From Apostichopus japonicus (Eukaryota > Echinodermata > Holothuroidea > Aspidochirotida > Stichopodidae): a DNA stretch of 64,000 nucleotides. The position numbers and the translations under genes were made by a program. The notes beneath the pieces are model-generated. The model worked only from the letters and a program-made list of their open reading frames with translations, searched no databases and was not told the DNA's origin. Location of the stretch: positions 11,136,001 to 11,200,000 of the forward strand of contig NC_092562.1 in NCBI RefSeq assembly GCF_037975245.1, given 5' to 3'. This document shows, piece after piece, positions 1-10,396 of this stretch (the first letter of the stretch is position 1; each line of letters begins with the position of its first letter).

Positions 1-39
1 ACATCAAAACGGCGATTTTTACCTTGTCACACATTTAAC

Positions 40-66
40 CAGGGAGTTGTTCCATAACAACTCCCT
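40..66. mobile_element. 27-bp palindromic 'nano' element with 8-bp direct repeats
   Basis: CAGGGAGTTGTT and AACAACTCCCT form a hairpin around a CAT-type loop. Flanks are CATTTAAC (32-39) and GATTTAAC (67-74), identical at 7 of 8 positions. Layout matches the copy at 60006. Confidence 0.5.
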
Positions 67-119
67 GATTTAACACACATACATGATGAGCATAAAACGA
101 CTTGTTTAAGCTGTTCACC

Positions 120-497
120 CAGTGGTGGAGCTAGGGGTATTGGTCAGGGGGGGGGGGGCGAGAATGGTCTGTAGGGGCGCTTCCGACACTATCTAAGCGG
201 AGCGCCACCACGGGTTGGCGCGGAGTGTACCGAAATTTTTGAATAAAGATACTCCCTAGATCGCCGGAAATGACCCTTTCCGGGCCTTGCTAATTTGCAG
301 ATAAACAAAGAATAAGTAGGTGTCATCGCCAAAATAATGTGACAAATGTCAATAGGTAGATGAGAGCGCAATAAAAAAGTCAATAATCGCGAATAAATAA
401 AAAGTGGTAAAAAGCTGGAAAGGGCGCCAGCAGTCCATTTGAGTCCGTCAGGGGGGGGGGGGCATCCGCCCCTGACTGTATGGACGCTTCGCCACTG
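120..497. mobile_element. hAT-type MITE, 378 bp, exact 8-bp target duplication
   Basis: Ends CAGTGGTGGAGC and (reverse complement) CAGTGGCGAAGC match at 10 of 12 positions. The flanking 8-mers TGTTCACC at 112-119 and 498-505 are identical. Eight-bp duplications and CAGTGG-type ends are hAT hallmarks. Two poly-G runs lie inside, and there is no transposase ORF. Confidence 0.8.
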
Positions 498-702
498 TGT
501 TCACCTACGCCGTACTGACCTGTCTATGATAAATGATAAGTAAACAAACCGTGTGTATACATACTCTGTTTATAGCTCCATGATATACTGAAGTGATGGC
601 ACTCTTTCGGCACAGATATAGGTAAAGACTTGTATATGGACGCATTCTCTGAATGTAGTAATATGATCGTGAAAATGTACGTTAACATCATGTACTGCGA
701 CA

Positions 703-1027
703 TGCTCTCTGGTCCAATAAGATGGTCCACACGTCTCTCTGGTCCAATAAGATGGTCCACACGCCTCTCTGGTCCAATAAGATGGTCCACACGCCTCTCT
801 GGTCCAATAAGATGGTCCACACGTCTCTCTGGTCCAATAAGATGGTCCACACGTCTCTCTGGTCCAATAAGATGGTCCACACGTCTCTCTGGTCCAATAA
901 GATGGTCCACACGCCTCTCTGGTCCAGTAAGATGGTCCACACGTCTCTCTCTGGTCCAATAAGATAGTCCACACGTCTCTCTGGTCCAATAAGATGGTCC
1001 ACACGTCTCCCTGGTCCAATAAGATAG
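703..1027. repeat. 30-bp tandem array, about 10.5 copies
   Basis: The unit contains TGGTCCAATAAGATGGTCCA, itself an internal direct repeat of TGGTCCA. A single 32-bp unit occurs near 930-960. Because 30 is divisible by three, it creates long spurious ORFs in several frames. Confidence 0.95.
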
Positions 1028-1100
1028 CCTATACACGTACTGTTAGTATTTGAGATGCAATAATGCATATTTTGTGACAATTCGTATCAGGGCCATTCTC

Positions 1101-1873
1101 GGTCACGTGTGTGACTGAAAAATGGGGAGATTTGCACTTTACACTAAGTAACTACTTTGAGGTAAAGAAAGTTGGGTTGATTGTAGTACTTAAGTATGCA
1201 CTAGGGGACTCTTTCACAAAACCATATAGCTTAGCCAAATTCAGAACATTCATGTGCTGGCAGAGGTCATATAAAGGTCGGTCACGTGTTTGACGTGAAA
1301 TGAAACTGGGTTTTTTGCACAAAAAAACATTGGCAAATTCATCAGTTTCTAACAGGGCTGGATAACCCTAATTTCTCATGTTTCTACCTTAATGTGTTTC
1401 CATATAACAAGACATTTCACCTCAATATTTCACTTCTTAAAATTAGCATAATACTACATGAGCCAAAAAAATCCGGTCACGTGTGCTGAATTTTCAGTCC
1501 ATAGTATGCAATCTTGCAGTGCAAATGTTGACTCTAGTAATGACCACAGAACAGCACTGATGTTGATATTCCATAGAAATTACTTTAAAACAGTTTTACT
1601 GCCATGATTTGGAGGGTCACGTGTCTGACATTGTTGGGTTACGTGTGTGACATTCTACATTTTCATGGATAAATGTCACACACGTGACCATCGGTCACGT
1701 GTGTGACGACTAATTAGAGGCTATTAATTAATCGTAGGAATAATTATTTGACTGGATATTTTGCAGAACTAACAGTCTTTACCAAGAACGGTTGCATATC
1801 AAGTGTGGACATCATAAGACACATCAGTTACTTTTTATGAAAACTTTTGCATTACTTTGGTCACGTGTGTGAC
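1101..1873. promoter_or_regulatory. Cluster of eight GTCACGTGTGTGAC-type motifs
   Basis: Copies start at 1101, 1280, 1475, 1615, 1637, 1675 (reverse), 1693 and 1859. Seven of the eight contain the E-box CACGTG; the one at 1637 has TACGTG. Two copies (1675-1689 and 1693-1707) are exact 15-bp inverted repeats separated by ATC. The cluster ends about 390 bp before the first LDLa exon. It could be a bHLH-factor platform or a decayed repeat. Confidence 0.55.
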
Positions 1874-2264
1874 ATTAAAGTTATGCTAATTACCACCCAT
1901 TATTAACGAAGAATTGAAGATCAGGAACCTCTGCTTTAGGAATGAAATAAATGAACCCATGTATAACTGCCTCCATGTGATAGTTGATAACTGAAATATT
2001 ATTTCTAGATACTCATGTAGAAAAAACAAATATACAGTTAAAAACTACAAATTTTGGCTAAAACTTACAATAATGCAAATTTATGCAAATTAGTATGTTA
2101 TGGTTGTAATTTTAATGAAAAAATTATGAAACAGAAAACTTGAGGAATTCCTCTAAAAAAAAAAGTATAACATTTGGTCCTGATGAACACTTTAGTTTTT
2201 TCATGCCAGTTTCATTTTCCAGAGAATGGCCCATCATCATGACACGTTATCTTTCTATATACAG
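1874..2264. other. Noncoding stretch before the first LDLa exon
   Basis: AT-rich sequence with no ORF, repeat or motif cluster beyond the polypyrimidine tract serving the acceptor at 2264. Confidence 0.6.
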
Positions 2265-2372
2265 CGTGCACACAGGACTACTTTCGTTGTGATAATGGAG
2301 AGTGTATCAAGCTAGGATGGCAATGTGATAACGACACGGATTGCACTGACGGTAGTGATGAAGTCGGGTGTG
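2265..2372 (+). CDS. Exon: LDL-receptor class A module 1
   Basis: A 108-bp phase 1-1 exon follows the acceptor TATACAG and ends at a consensus GTGAGT donor. It encodes a complete six-cysteine LDLa module with the spacing C-x6-C-x4-C-x6-C-x5-C-x8-C. The acidic calcium loop [13 protein letters not shown] is intact, so this repeat should fold and bind calcium. Symmetric phase-1 exons for single LDLa modules are typical of the family. It is the most upstream coding exon recognised, but it starts in mid-protein, so earlier exons must exist. Confidence 0.88.
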
Positions 2373-3179
2373 GTGAGTAATGCAAACCTTTCAGGGCCAG
2401 AGAACTAGCGCTCATGGTTCACAAGAAGGGGACCGGGTGGGGGGGGAGGCATTATATAGCCCCAGATCCCACGTGGCACGGGAAAATAATTGCCACATAC
2501 AGTATATCTATGGAGCTATGTAGAACAATGCCTCTCGATCTTTGAATCAATTTGGCCACATGCCAAGCAAAATAGGTTGGTTTACTGTATGTTCACATCA
2601 ACCCTCCCCCCAGCCATCCCACCCACTGATCGATCCGTACATCTTTGTGTCGACCATTTTATTAATTGAGCCTATAGTTCTCATTATTTTGAAAAATGAA
2701 AATCTCAGAAGCCTCATTAGGAGACTGGATAAAAATAGCTTTTACACCTAACAAGAGATTCGTGATCATTTTTCCAAGGAAGCATTCATTACGGATGGTT
2801 GGCAAGTATACAGTTTGGAGGGCAAACATGTGATTAAAATGCAAAAATGCACTTTTTTTAAAACTCTAATTTGACCCCACCCTTACCCAACCTCTCCCAC
2901 TTAAATGTGATAATAGTAACAAGGTCAAATTCAGAAAAACGTGAACATTATACATCCTACAAAGGATTGTGGTATGGTATCAATAAGCGTTTGGCTTCGG
3001 ATGTGATTATAACTTGATGTTTGTATCTTTTGCTTTATCGTTTTCGTCGAGTGTAGATCTCGTGACAACCATGCCATATATGGCTTCCTTTTATAGATCT
3101 ATATCATCATATAAATGTATTTTGTACTATGTTACTTTCGTTGTTCTTTTTTCCCCCTTTTTTCTTTCTTCATAAATAG
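2373..3179 (+). other. Intron after LDLa exon 1
   Basis: Contains a poly-G run near 2440 and pyrimidine-rich patches. No coding sequence or dated insertion recognised. Confidence 0.7.
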
Positions 3180-3302
3180 AGGAACCGTCTGATTGTCCTG
3201 CGCACATGTTTACCTGTGCTGACGGGTTCAGCTGTATTCCATTGTCGTGGCAATGTGACGGTGCCCAAGACTGTACTGCAGGGTCCGATGAGGCTAATTG
3301 CT
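3180..3302 (+). CDS. Exon: LDL-receptor class A module 2
   Basis: A 123-bp phase 1-1 exon lies behind a long pyrimidine tract ending ATAAATAG and stops at the donor GTACGT. It encodes six cysteines and the motif [16 protein letters not shown]. The calcium loop has Ala where Asp is usual (DCTAGSDE rather than DCTDGSDE), which may weaken Ca binding slightly. It joins in frame to the exons on both sides. Confidence 0.88.
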
Positions 3303-3689
3303 GTACGTGCATTCCTCGTTTATAGATATCATCACATATACCATTTGTTACTGGTCACTTTGGCTTCATTTTGATAACATCATGTATTTTTTGCTAATTG
3401 AAGTTATGTCTTCGTTAACAGGTAAAGCCTCGGGGGGCGATTAACACCGCGGGTGGTTCTTAAACAGGGAAGAAATCCTTGAACAACAGAACACAAATTA
3501 AATGAAACAATAGAATACCAATGAATGACATTCAGCACCCGTTTATCCATGCCCTTTTTTGTTGTTGACACGTTGTGATGCATGTGATGTGAGGTTCCAT
3601 TGAATATTGCATTGCATCTGATGGGCTGTGTGTTAGACTTTACAGTCCAGTCGCTTTAATTAATAAACCCCAGTCATGTCTCAATAGTT

Positions 3690-3905
3690 AAAAGTGATTT
3701 AGAAATGCAACATAGACATAGAAATACGTAGAAAAATACATAGAAGAAACATAGAAATGCAACAAAAGGTATCCATAGAAATACGTAGAAAATACATAGA
3801 AGAAACATAGAAATGCAACAAAAGGTATGCATAGAAATACATAGAAGAAAAATACATAGAAGAAACATAGAAACGCAACACACTGTAGAAATGCAACATA
3901 GACAT
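3690..3905. repeat. Tandem repeat, about 56-bp unit, 3-4 copies
   Basis: The unit carries CATAGAAATACGTAGAAAA and ACATAGAAATGCAACA. It is A-rich on this strand, lies in the intron between LDLa exons 2 and 3, and copies vary by short indels. Confidence 0.8.
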
Positions 3906-4870
3906 AGCTGTGTTTTGTAAGTAATTACAACATATAACAGTTAAGTTTGTGAGTTAAGTTTTCCTTTTTTTTCTATAAATAATATTAACTTTCAAATGTT
4001 GAAACAATATATAGATTATTGAAAAGCAGGAAGAAGGGCGGGAGAAAAGAAACGATACAGACATATGTTATCTCCACCCATTTCCCCACAGCTCCCCCTC
4101 CCTCCTCCCCTCCCCTTCCCTCCCGATCACTGAAAAATTGAGTTGTGCGATATTTAAACTACACAACAATACAGGTCACTAGCGTGACTACTTACGTTTC
4201 ATTTCAAATGAGTAGAGCTTTCGTGTAACATTTTTTTAATTTGCTATTTTGTATGTGCTTCATATCGGTGGAAATCACATCCTAATAACACTGATATTGT
4301 ATCACGAAGGGTTTTCACATTTTGTAAACAGCAACAGCAGAATGGATTATGTCATCATGCATACTTCAGCTGCAAATAAAAAAAATATATCATTTAGTGT
4401 TATTAATAATATTTCAATGAAATATCTAGATATGAGAAATTTCTACAAAAAGAAAAGATCGATTTTTTTTATTATATACACAGATTACTTTGATAAATCA
4501 TCAAATATTTAAAATGTAGTAAATTTCAAGAAGTAATTCGACAAGAAGATTATTATAGCCTCAGTAAAGATTCCATCCGTGATGGCATCACAGACCACCC
4601 ACTGTTGGCCATTTTCTAGTGTAAGGGGTGGGCGAGAAGGGGGGGGGGTTAGTAATTTCAAAACAGTTTACATTTAATCAACCATATCTCGAGCTAGGAA
4701 TAAAATACTGAGATGTGGGAGGGAGGAGGAGGGGTGGCTGGGGGTGGTGGGAAGGACGTCAACCAACAGTATTTAATATTGTTCTTTGTAAGATAAACCT
4801 TACTATAGGTTGTCTGTCACATGTATTTATTTGAAGTATTTTTGATTACTTTATTCCTTTTCGAGGGCAG

Positions 4871-5095
4871 ATGTAGAAGTATATAGGCAAACTTACACTT
4901 GTTTGAACGGTACAGAAGTTGACGCAGTCTTGAGATGTGACTCTAACTCGGATTGTCCCGATGGAGAGGATGAGGAGGGATGTATAGACTGTCCTGGTAG
5001 ATTATGTGATGACGCTCGATGTATTCGATCTAGTAGTTACTGCGATGGAGTAACCGACTGTACACATGGAGAAGATGAACCGGCAACTTGTAATT
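4871..5095 (+). CDS. Exon: degenerate LDLa module 3 plus LDLa module 4
   Basis: This 225-bp phase 1-1 exon encodes two LDLa-like modules. The first keeps cysteines II, IV, V and VI and the acidic loop CDSNSDCPDGEDE, but lacks cysteines I and III, which are disulfide partners in this fold. The second has all six cysteines and ends DCTHGEDEPATC. The acceptor is GAGGGCAG. I place the donor at GTAGGT (5096) because it preserves the last cysteine and gives phase 1 to match the next exon; a GTAATT donor at 5090 is possible but would lose that cysteine. Confidence 0.82.
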
Positions 5096-5449
5096 GTAGG
5101 TTTTTTGGGGGGAATTTAAATTTCTTATTTCCTCATTTTTGCCCCGATGGAATAAGAATTCAATTACCGGCCCTCCCAAGGAGCTGCTAAATGTAAAAAA
5201 ATTGCCCCCCTTTTTGTTGCTTGAGTTATTTTCATAGTTTTGCTAATATGTGATTTTGAAAGTTAGTGTCACCAAGCAAAAAAGCAAAGGTAATATAGTT
5301 TGCGACACGGTACATATAGTTCGGTTGTCTATATTGTAATAACGTCTATATACCAGGCCATAAACATCGGTATTAGCTTTGAGTGGGTTGCTTATTGCTA
5401 CAAACGCCCTCTAATCCGTTTCTTTTGCAAGCCTTTTTTCTATTTGTTA

Positions 5450-5740
5450 TGAAATGGTGTGATGTTGTTTGTTACCTTAAGACACAATCCTGTGTTTTGG
5501 TAATAACAGATGGTATTGCTAAAAATACCGTCTTTCAATGACTCCTAGCAATGCGCCATGAACATTCTTTGAGTGGTGTGTGCGCATTATAAGTCTCATT
5601 ATTATTATTATTAGGTCTAGTTGTTATCATATATGGTGTGATGTTGTTACCTTTAGACACAATCCGGGGTTCTTGTAATAACAGATGGTATAACCATGGA
5701 GCTATTTATAGCTCCATGGTATAACTGAAAGTAATCAAGC
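5450..5740. repeat. Direct duplication of about 70 bp, one copy holding a nano element
   Basis: GGTGTGATGTTGTT...GACACAATCC...TAATAACAGATGGTAT occurs at about 5455-5516 and again at about 5634-5692. The second copy is interrupted by the palindrome at 5695; the first is not, so it acts as an empty-site reference. Confidence 0.75.
5695..5717. mobile_element. 23-bp palindromic 'nano' element with exact 8-bp direct repeats
   Basis: CATGGAGCTAT and ATAGCTCCAT form the arms. GGTATAAC flanks it on both sides (5687-5694, 5718-5725). The duplicated segment at about 5511 has the pre-insertion form GGTATTGC with no palindrome. Confidence 0.6.
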
Positions 5741-6259
5741 CAGCTTGCTTGTATGCATCATTATGGAGAATCAAGAGAAGATGTATACTGTTGCTATGGT
5801 AATTCGATGTTATTGTACGCCATCTGCAAATGATAACAACACAGGCCAGTATACAGTATTGGACACAAACATGAAGCCTCTACTGTTGCGATTTTAACCT
5901 AGCGACAAAGGGGTTATTTAATCCTTAAAGAGTGGCAAAGCAAGCTTTTACAATGTATGTGTGGTGGGGGGGGGGGGAGCGGGGGGCACAACATGGGATG
6001 GGTCTGGGGATGTAAAAATATAATTGTATTCTAGTTTTGAAGGTGGTCAGGGTGGGACTTTGAAAATTTTGATTTGATTTTGTCATGTCTAAATGGACCC
6101 CTTTTCTGAACATGTTTGAGTTTCATAAAGTAGCACTGTCGTGGAGTACTTCTCGTGTTCAAAAAGTGAGGGCGCTGCTGCCAACCCCCCCCCCTCCCCT
6201 CCCCGATTTATCAAAGTATTGCAAACCAATTTTCGGACATTTTCCTTTCTGATCATCAG

Positions 6260-6379
6260 TGGCCTGTATGGAAGATAATGGTGGATGCCAGCAACGTTGT
6301 GTACAAAGTGGAGATGCCGTCATCTGTAGCTGCTTTGAAGGATACCAAGTGGATGTGAACAACATTACAGTTTGTAAAG
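6260..6379 (+). CDS. Exon: EGF-like module A
   Basis: A 120-bp phase 1-1 exon after the acceptor GATCATCAG and before the donor GTCAGA. It encodes a six-cysteine EGF module (ACMEDNGGCQQRC ... ICSCFEGYQV ... TVC) like the first EGF repeat after the LDLa array in LDLR. The NGGC motif and the CSCxxGY core are clear. It sits just left of a double MITE insertion in the following intron. Confidence 0.87.
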
Positions 6380-6403
6380 GTCAGACGTAGTACCAATAAT
6401 TAC

Positions 6404-7269
6404 CAAGGGCGTAGGAACCGGGGGGGCTGGGGGGGGGGGGCGCCAGCCCCCCCAGTGAAAAATGTGGAGGGGCGGAAGTATCATTCCGCCCCCCCCCGCT
6501 CCGCAAGTCAGAAAACCCCTTTTTCATTTCCAAATGAGAAAAAAAAATCTCATTTGGAGCACCAAATTGCATCTAAGGCCAGGTGAAAATACAAAATTAA
6601 GTTTACAAAAAGGAGTGGGTGTTGAAGTGTGCTATATTGCACCAAATTGCATCTGAGGCCACCTGGAAATGCAAAAAATTCCAAAGGGGAGGGGGACACC
6701 CCTCCCCTTAGACCCCTCCCCCAGGCCGGCCATCAGTCTTCAGCCCCCCCACTCAAAAGTACCTTCCTACGCCACTGCTCTTTGGTAATATCAGGCGTAG
6801 GAATCTATCAGAAATATACCCGCAATTAGACGCTATATATTTCTAGAAGACAGCAACCAAGTAGGCATATTCAACAAAATCTTCAGATAATACTTCTACG
6901 CAAGGGCGTAGGAACCGGGGGGCTGGGGGGCGCCAGCCCCCCAGTGAAAAATGTGGAGAGGCGGAAGTACCATTCCGCCCCCCCCCCCCGGTTCGCAGGT
7001 CAGAAAACCCCTTTTTCATTTCCAAATGTGAAAAAAAAATCTCATTTGGAGCACCAAATTGCATCTAAGGCCAGTTGAAAATACAAAATTAAGTTTACAA
7101 AATGGAGTGGGTGTTGAAGTGTGCTATATTGCACCAAATTGCATCTGAGGCCACCTGGAAATGCAAAAAATTCCAAAGGGGAGGGGGTGTCCCCCTCCCC
7201 TTAGACCCCTCCCCTTAGACCCCTTAAGTCTTCAGCCCCCCCACTCAAAAGTACCTTCCTACGCCACTG
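6404..7269. mobile_element. Composite of two MITE copies around 123 bp, one outer target duplication
   Basis: Copy one is 6404-6777 and copy two 6901-7269, about 370 bp each and closely similar. Both begin CAAGGGCGTAGGAACC and end TTCCTACGCCACTG. The 8-mers outside the pair, ATAATTAC at 6396-6403 and 7270-7277, are identical. The inner flanks (6778-6785 and 6893-6900) do not match. So the pair plus the enclosed 123 bp behaves as one inserted unit within the intron between the two EGF exons. Confidence 0.75.
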
Positions 7270-7277
7270 ATAATTAC

Positions 7278-8074
7278 GAATCATATATAACAACCACAGC
7301 AGTCAAACAAGCAGGGGTTCAGCACCTCCATCCCTCCCCCATCCCCCTCCTCCGCCATCCCCATCGCACTCTCTGACAGAATATCATGACACAAAAATTC
7401 CTAGGGTAGAGTACAGAAATATATGACATCTATATTTTACAGCACAAACTTAAAACGTTTCCAAATTTGCCAAATGTTGTACCATTTTTGCAACGAGGCA
7501 CCCCACCGACCATTTTACCACATTTTGCTCTAAGATTCCTCTAAATTTCGCAATGTGTAGTTTCACGGCAGTCTAGGGGGGGGGGGGAATCGTTAAATGA
7601 AAACGGTTAATGGTACAGATGTATATATATCGTAATGATTAGCTATATGAAACCATGAAAGAAGTACCCAGTTTATTGTGTCGCCCCAAACTCCGGTGGT
7701 CCATACAATTAGGTTTATTTTCGATGTTTGTTGGCGTGGCAAGTGGACGACGGCACTTGCAAGATGCAAGAACAAAGGCTCACTAACAAAAGCAAAGAAT
7801 CACAAAGAGATTCTGGAGTAATGCTTGGTTTTCCTGATGAAGGAGGAACGAAGCTCTTGGCCATCTATGGTACAGAAAAGAGACTGTACGCGTTGCTGAA
7901 TGAGCTTGCAGTTTGCATTTTATAGCTGTCACATGTTAACTTTCCACCAATAAGACTAGTTTAATACCCAATTTGCATATCTCTACAAGTCCGGCAACCA
8001 ATCATTGATGAATCTTACCACCACTTCTAGGAAATAAGTCAAAGGTCAACATAATTTAAGGTAAAATTCACATA
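7278..8074 (+). other. Intronic stretch between insertions
   Basis: Part of the 3.2-kb intron between the EGF-A and EGF-B exons. Contains a C-rich patch near 7330 and a poly-G run near 7577. No coding sequence recognised. Confidence 0.6.
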
Positions 8075-8082
8075 TAATAGCA

Positions 8083-8859
8083 CAAGGGCGGCGGAACCGG
8101 GGGGCACAGGGGGCACGTGCCCCCCCCACTTTTCCTCAGATTAAAAATGTGCCCTTTTTCTACATAAAAACTTCTAAATAAAAAAAGAGTTTACAAAGCG
8201 AAACCCACGTCGAATGAAATATTTCGGGAAGTTTTAAATGTATAATACCACAGGCGTAGGAGCCCAATTTGATTTGGGGGCTGTAACGACTTGCCCGAAA
8301 AATATTACCAAAATTTTTCGCGCGCTACGCGCGCGTTCAACATCTTAATGTGCATATCATATAGGCATACATTGGTTATTACATCGCATGCCAATAACAT
8401 ACAATCATTTGCCGTGTTATAACCCTTCCAAATTGGTTACAATTATTGGCAAAGTCGTTACAATAATAATGATCATAATAATATCAGTTTAACCATTGAA
8501 AAACACATAGAAAATTATTTTTCTTTCAGTATTTTCACATATTTCATTTGCTTTCATGCATGTATCGATCGCGTGTGCACGGACTTGGACTTTATAATGA
8601 TTTCACCTCATTTTGTTTTTTTCCTTGTTTCCCAATTTGCACATTAGATACTGCAGTGCTAGTATGCATTGTTTCCTTGAGGAGGGGGGGGGGGGTGGCG
8701 TTGATGGAGTGATGTGTATACGCAAATAAGATAATACAATAAGAGTTATAAAGGGTACTAAATATCAGGCTGCATCAGTCCAATCGAATTTCTGCAAAGT
8801 GCCCTTCGACGTTGGTGCCCCCCCCCCCCCCCAGATTAAAAGTGCTTCCGCCGCCCTTG
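8083..8859. mobile_element. hAT-type element, 777 bp, with a second element nested in it
   Basis: Ends CAAGGGCGGCGGAA and TTCCGCCGCCCTTG are a perfect 14-bp inverted repeat. Flanks are TAATAGCA (8075-8082) and TAATAGCG (8860-8867), 7 of 8 identical. A relative of the element at 32656 starts inside at 8251 (CAGGCGTAGGAGCCC) and runs to about 8560 without a recognisable right end. Confidence 0.78.
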
Positions 8860-8996
8860 TAATAGCGATCTCTAGAGTAAGGCAAAATATGTCACCAAAA
8901 ACAGAACTAGTATTGTTCGATACAGGTGACAAACGCCTACAGTGGAATTACCACCTTCCTTACCCGGTTTCGAACCTCTGGACATACAATCAGCGT

Positions 8997-9072
8997 CCAT
9001 GGCCTAGTTGGTTAGGGTGTCCGCGTACAAAGCGGGAGGCCCGGGTTCGAATCCCGGTAGAGGCTGGAAGTT
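8997..9072 (+). mobile_element. tRNA-derived SINE head (tRNA pseudogene)
   Basis: A-box TGGCCTAGTTGG and B-box GGTTCGAATCC are intact, and D, anticodon and T stems can be drawn. The acceptor stem has two mismatches and the anticodon loop GTACAAA would read ACA, which is not a normal elongator. About 45 bp later an (AT)n tract starts. Most likely a SINE head rather than a working tRNA. Confidence 0.65.
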
Positions 9073-9107
9073 TTTTCACTGTTCTTGATTTTCCAACTCA
9101 TTACGAT

Positions 9108-9112
<5 letters not shown>

Positions 9113-9177
<65 letters not shown>

Positions 9178-9236
9178 ATATATATAAACAACCACATAGT
9201 ATATATATATATATAAACAACCACATAATATATAAT

Positions 9237-9275
<39 letters not shown>
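9113..9275. repeat. (AT)n microsatellite
   Basis: Long AT dinucleotide runs broken by AAACAACCACATA segments, downstream of the tRNA-like head. Produces false IYIY ORFs. Confidence 0.95.
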
Positions 9276-9278
<3 letters not shown>

Positions 9279-9627
9279 TTTAATAATCGTTACGACATAT
9301 CTAGTTGTGGGTAAGACATTATAGGCTCTAGATCATATGTTCTGATAATTCGATATTAAAAGTCTGTTCCACAAGTTTGAAGCTGTTGGCAGACATTTCG
9401 TCATCTTCGAGGTATGAGTGTACCTCACTAACGTCGTGCTCTCAGATCCGAATAAATGAAGTGAATATTGACCAAAATTGAGACAATGAAGCCCTCCCTC
9501 CCTCCCCACCCCACCCCCACCCTCACCCGCCAAAATGACCTTGCGGTAGACAATATTCACGTATGAACAAAACGAGATATTCTCAATTCCCTGACAAAAG
9601 TTGATACTTTTTATTTTTCTGTTTCAG

Positions 9628-9949
9628 ACCGCGATGAATGTACAGAGAATTTGAACTCATGTCCGGGTGCTCCCATTCATTGCCACAACGAGGTAGGCTC
9701 ATACACCTGCGTTTGTCCATCTGGATTTCAGTTCGACACTAACAAATTAACCTGTTACTCCAGCAACTGGATCTCTCCGCCAGTCATCTTTTCGACACCG
9801 GACGATATCACTTATCTTGCCCGTGTAGAGTTCAATATTACCATGTCACTGACTAGTGCACACGAGTTCCACGATATCATGGCTATAGACTTTGATCCAA
9901 CTGGAGGGGCTTTCTTTTTCTCAGAAATCAATCCTCAAAGAATCGTTAT
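9628..9949 (+). CDS. Exon: calcium-binding-type EGF module B and start of YWTD propeller
   Basis: A 322-bp exon, phase 1 in and phase 2 out, with acceptor GTTTCAG and donor GTAAGA. It opens with DRDECTENLNSC, the usual start of a cbEGF, followed by VGSYTCVCPSGF and a closing cysteine. The remaining 60-odd residues begin the beta-propeller, including MAIDFDPTGGAFFFSE, a diverged first YWTD blade. In LDLR the cbEGF and first blade are normally split between exons, so their fusion in one exon suggests intron loss or a lineage-specific structure. Confidence 0.87.
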
Positions 9950-10396
9950 GTAAGATTTTCAAATATATTACGCTATTGAACGTGTAAACTTAACGGACAG
10001 GGCGATGGACGAGGGCTCAGATTGGGCTGGGGTAAGTGGGGGGGGGTGGGGTAGAGGGTACACGGGGAGCGAAGAACAGTGAGAGATGTGACTTTGATTT
10101 AAGGGAGAAACCACAAAGTTATCGCCATTTTGCTTCTGACAAAATGGATTATCTGTTTATTCCGTACCACATGTTTTCTAATATTTGAATTTCTTTGAAC
10201 AAAAGGTGCTTAAGGTGTACAAGGGCACTTCACCAACTTGGAGCAGGTGCTTGTAGTACCAAAAAGCGGCCCATGGCTCCGTCGCCCCTGTGTTCGGTCC
10301 AGAGTTACAAGTGCAAAGAAACTGCATTTACTACGACTTACAAACAAAGAAGCAACCAATTAACATATGTAGGCCTTAGTTATAACTGTCTGTATT

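Noticed and set aside
524-1080. Overlapping frames of 81-170 codons in a regular array that also looks CRISPR-like
   Set aside because: A simple 30-bp head-to-tail tandem with no unique spacers, in a eukaryotic genome; frames persist because the unit is a multiple of three.
8997-9072. Functional tRNA gene
   Set aside because: Acceptor stem has two mismatches, the anticodon ACA is implausible, and an (AT)n tract follows, all fitting a SINE head.
9113-9275. IYIYIY membrane-like peptides
   Set aside because: Translation of an AT dinucleotide microsatellite; the same happens at 50725 and 52139.
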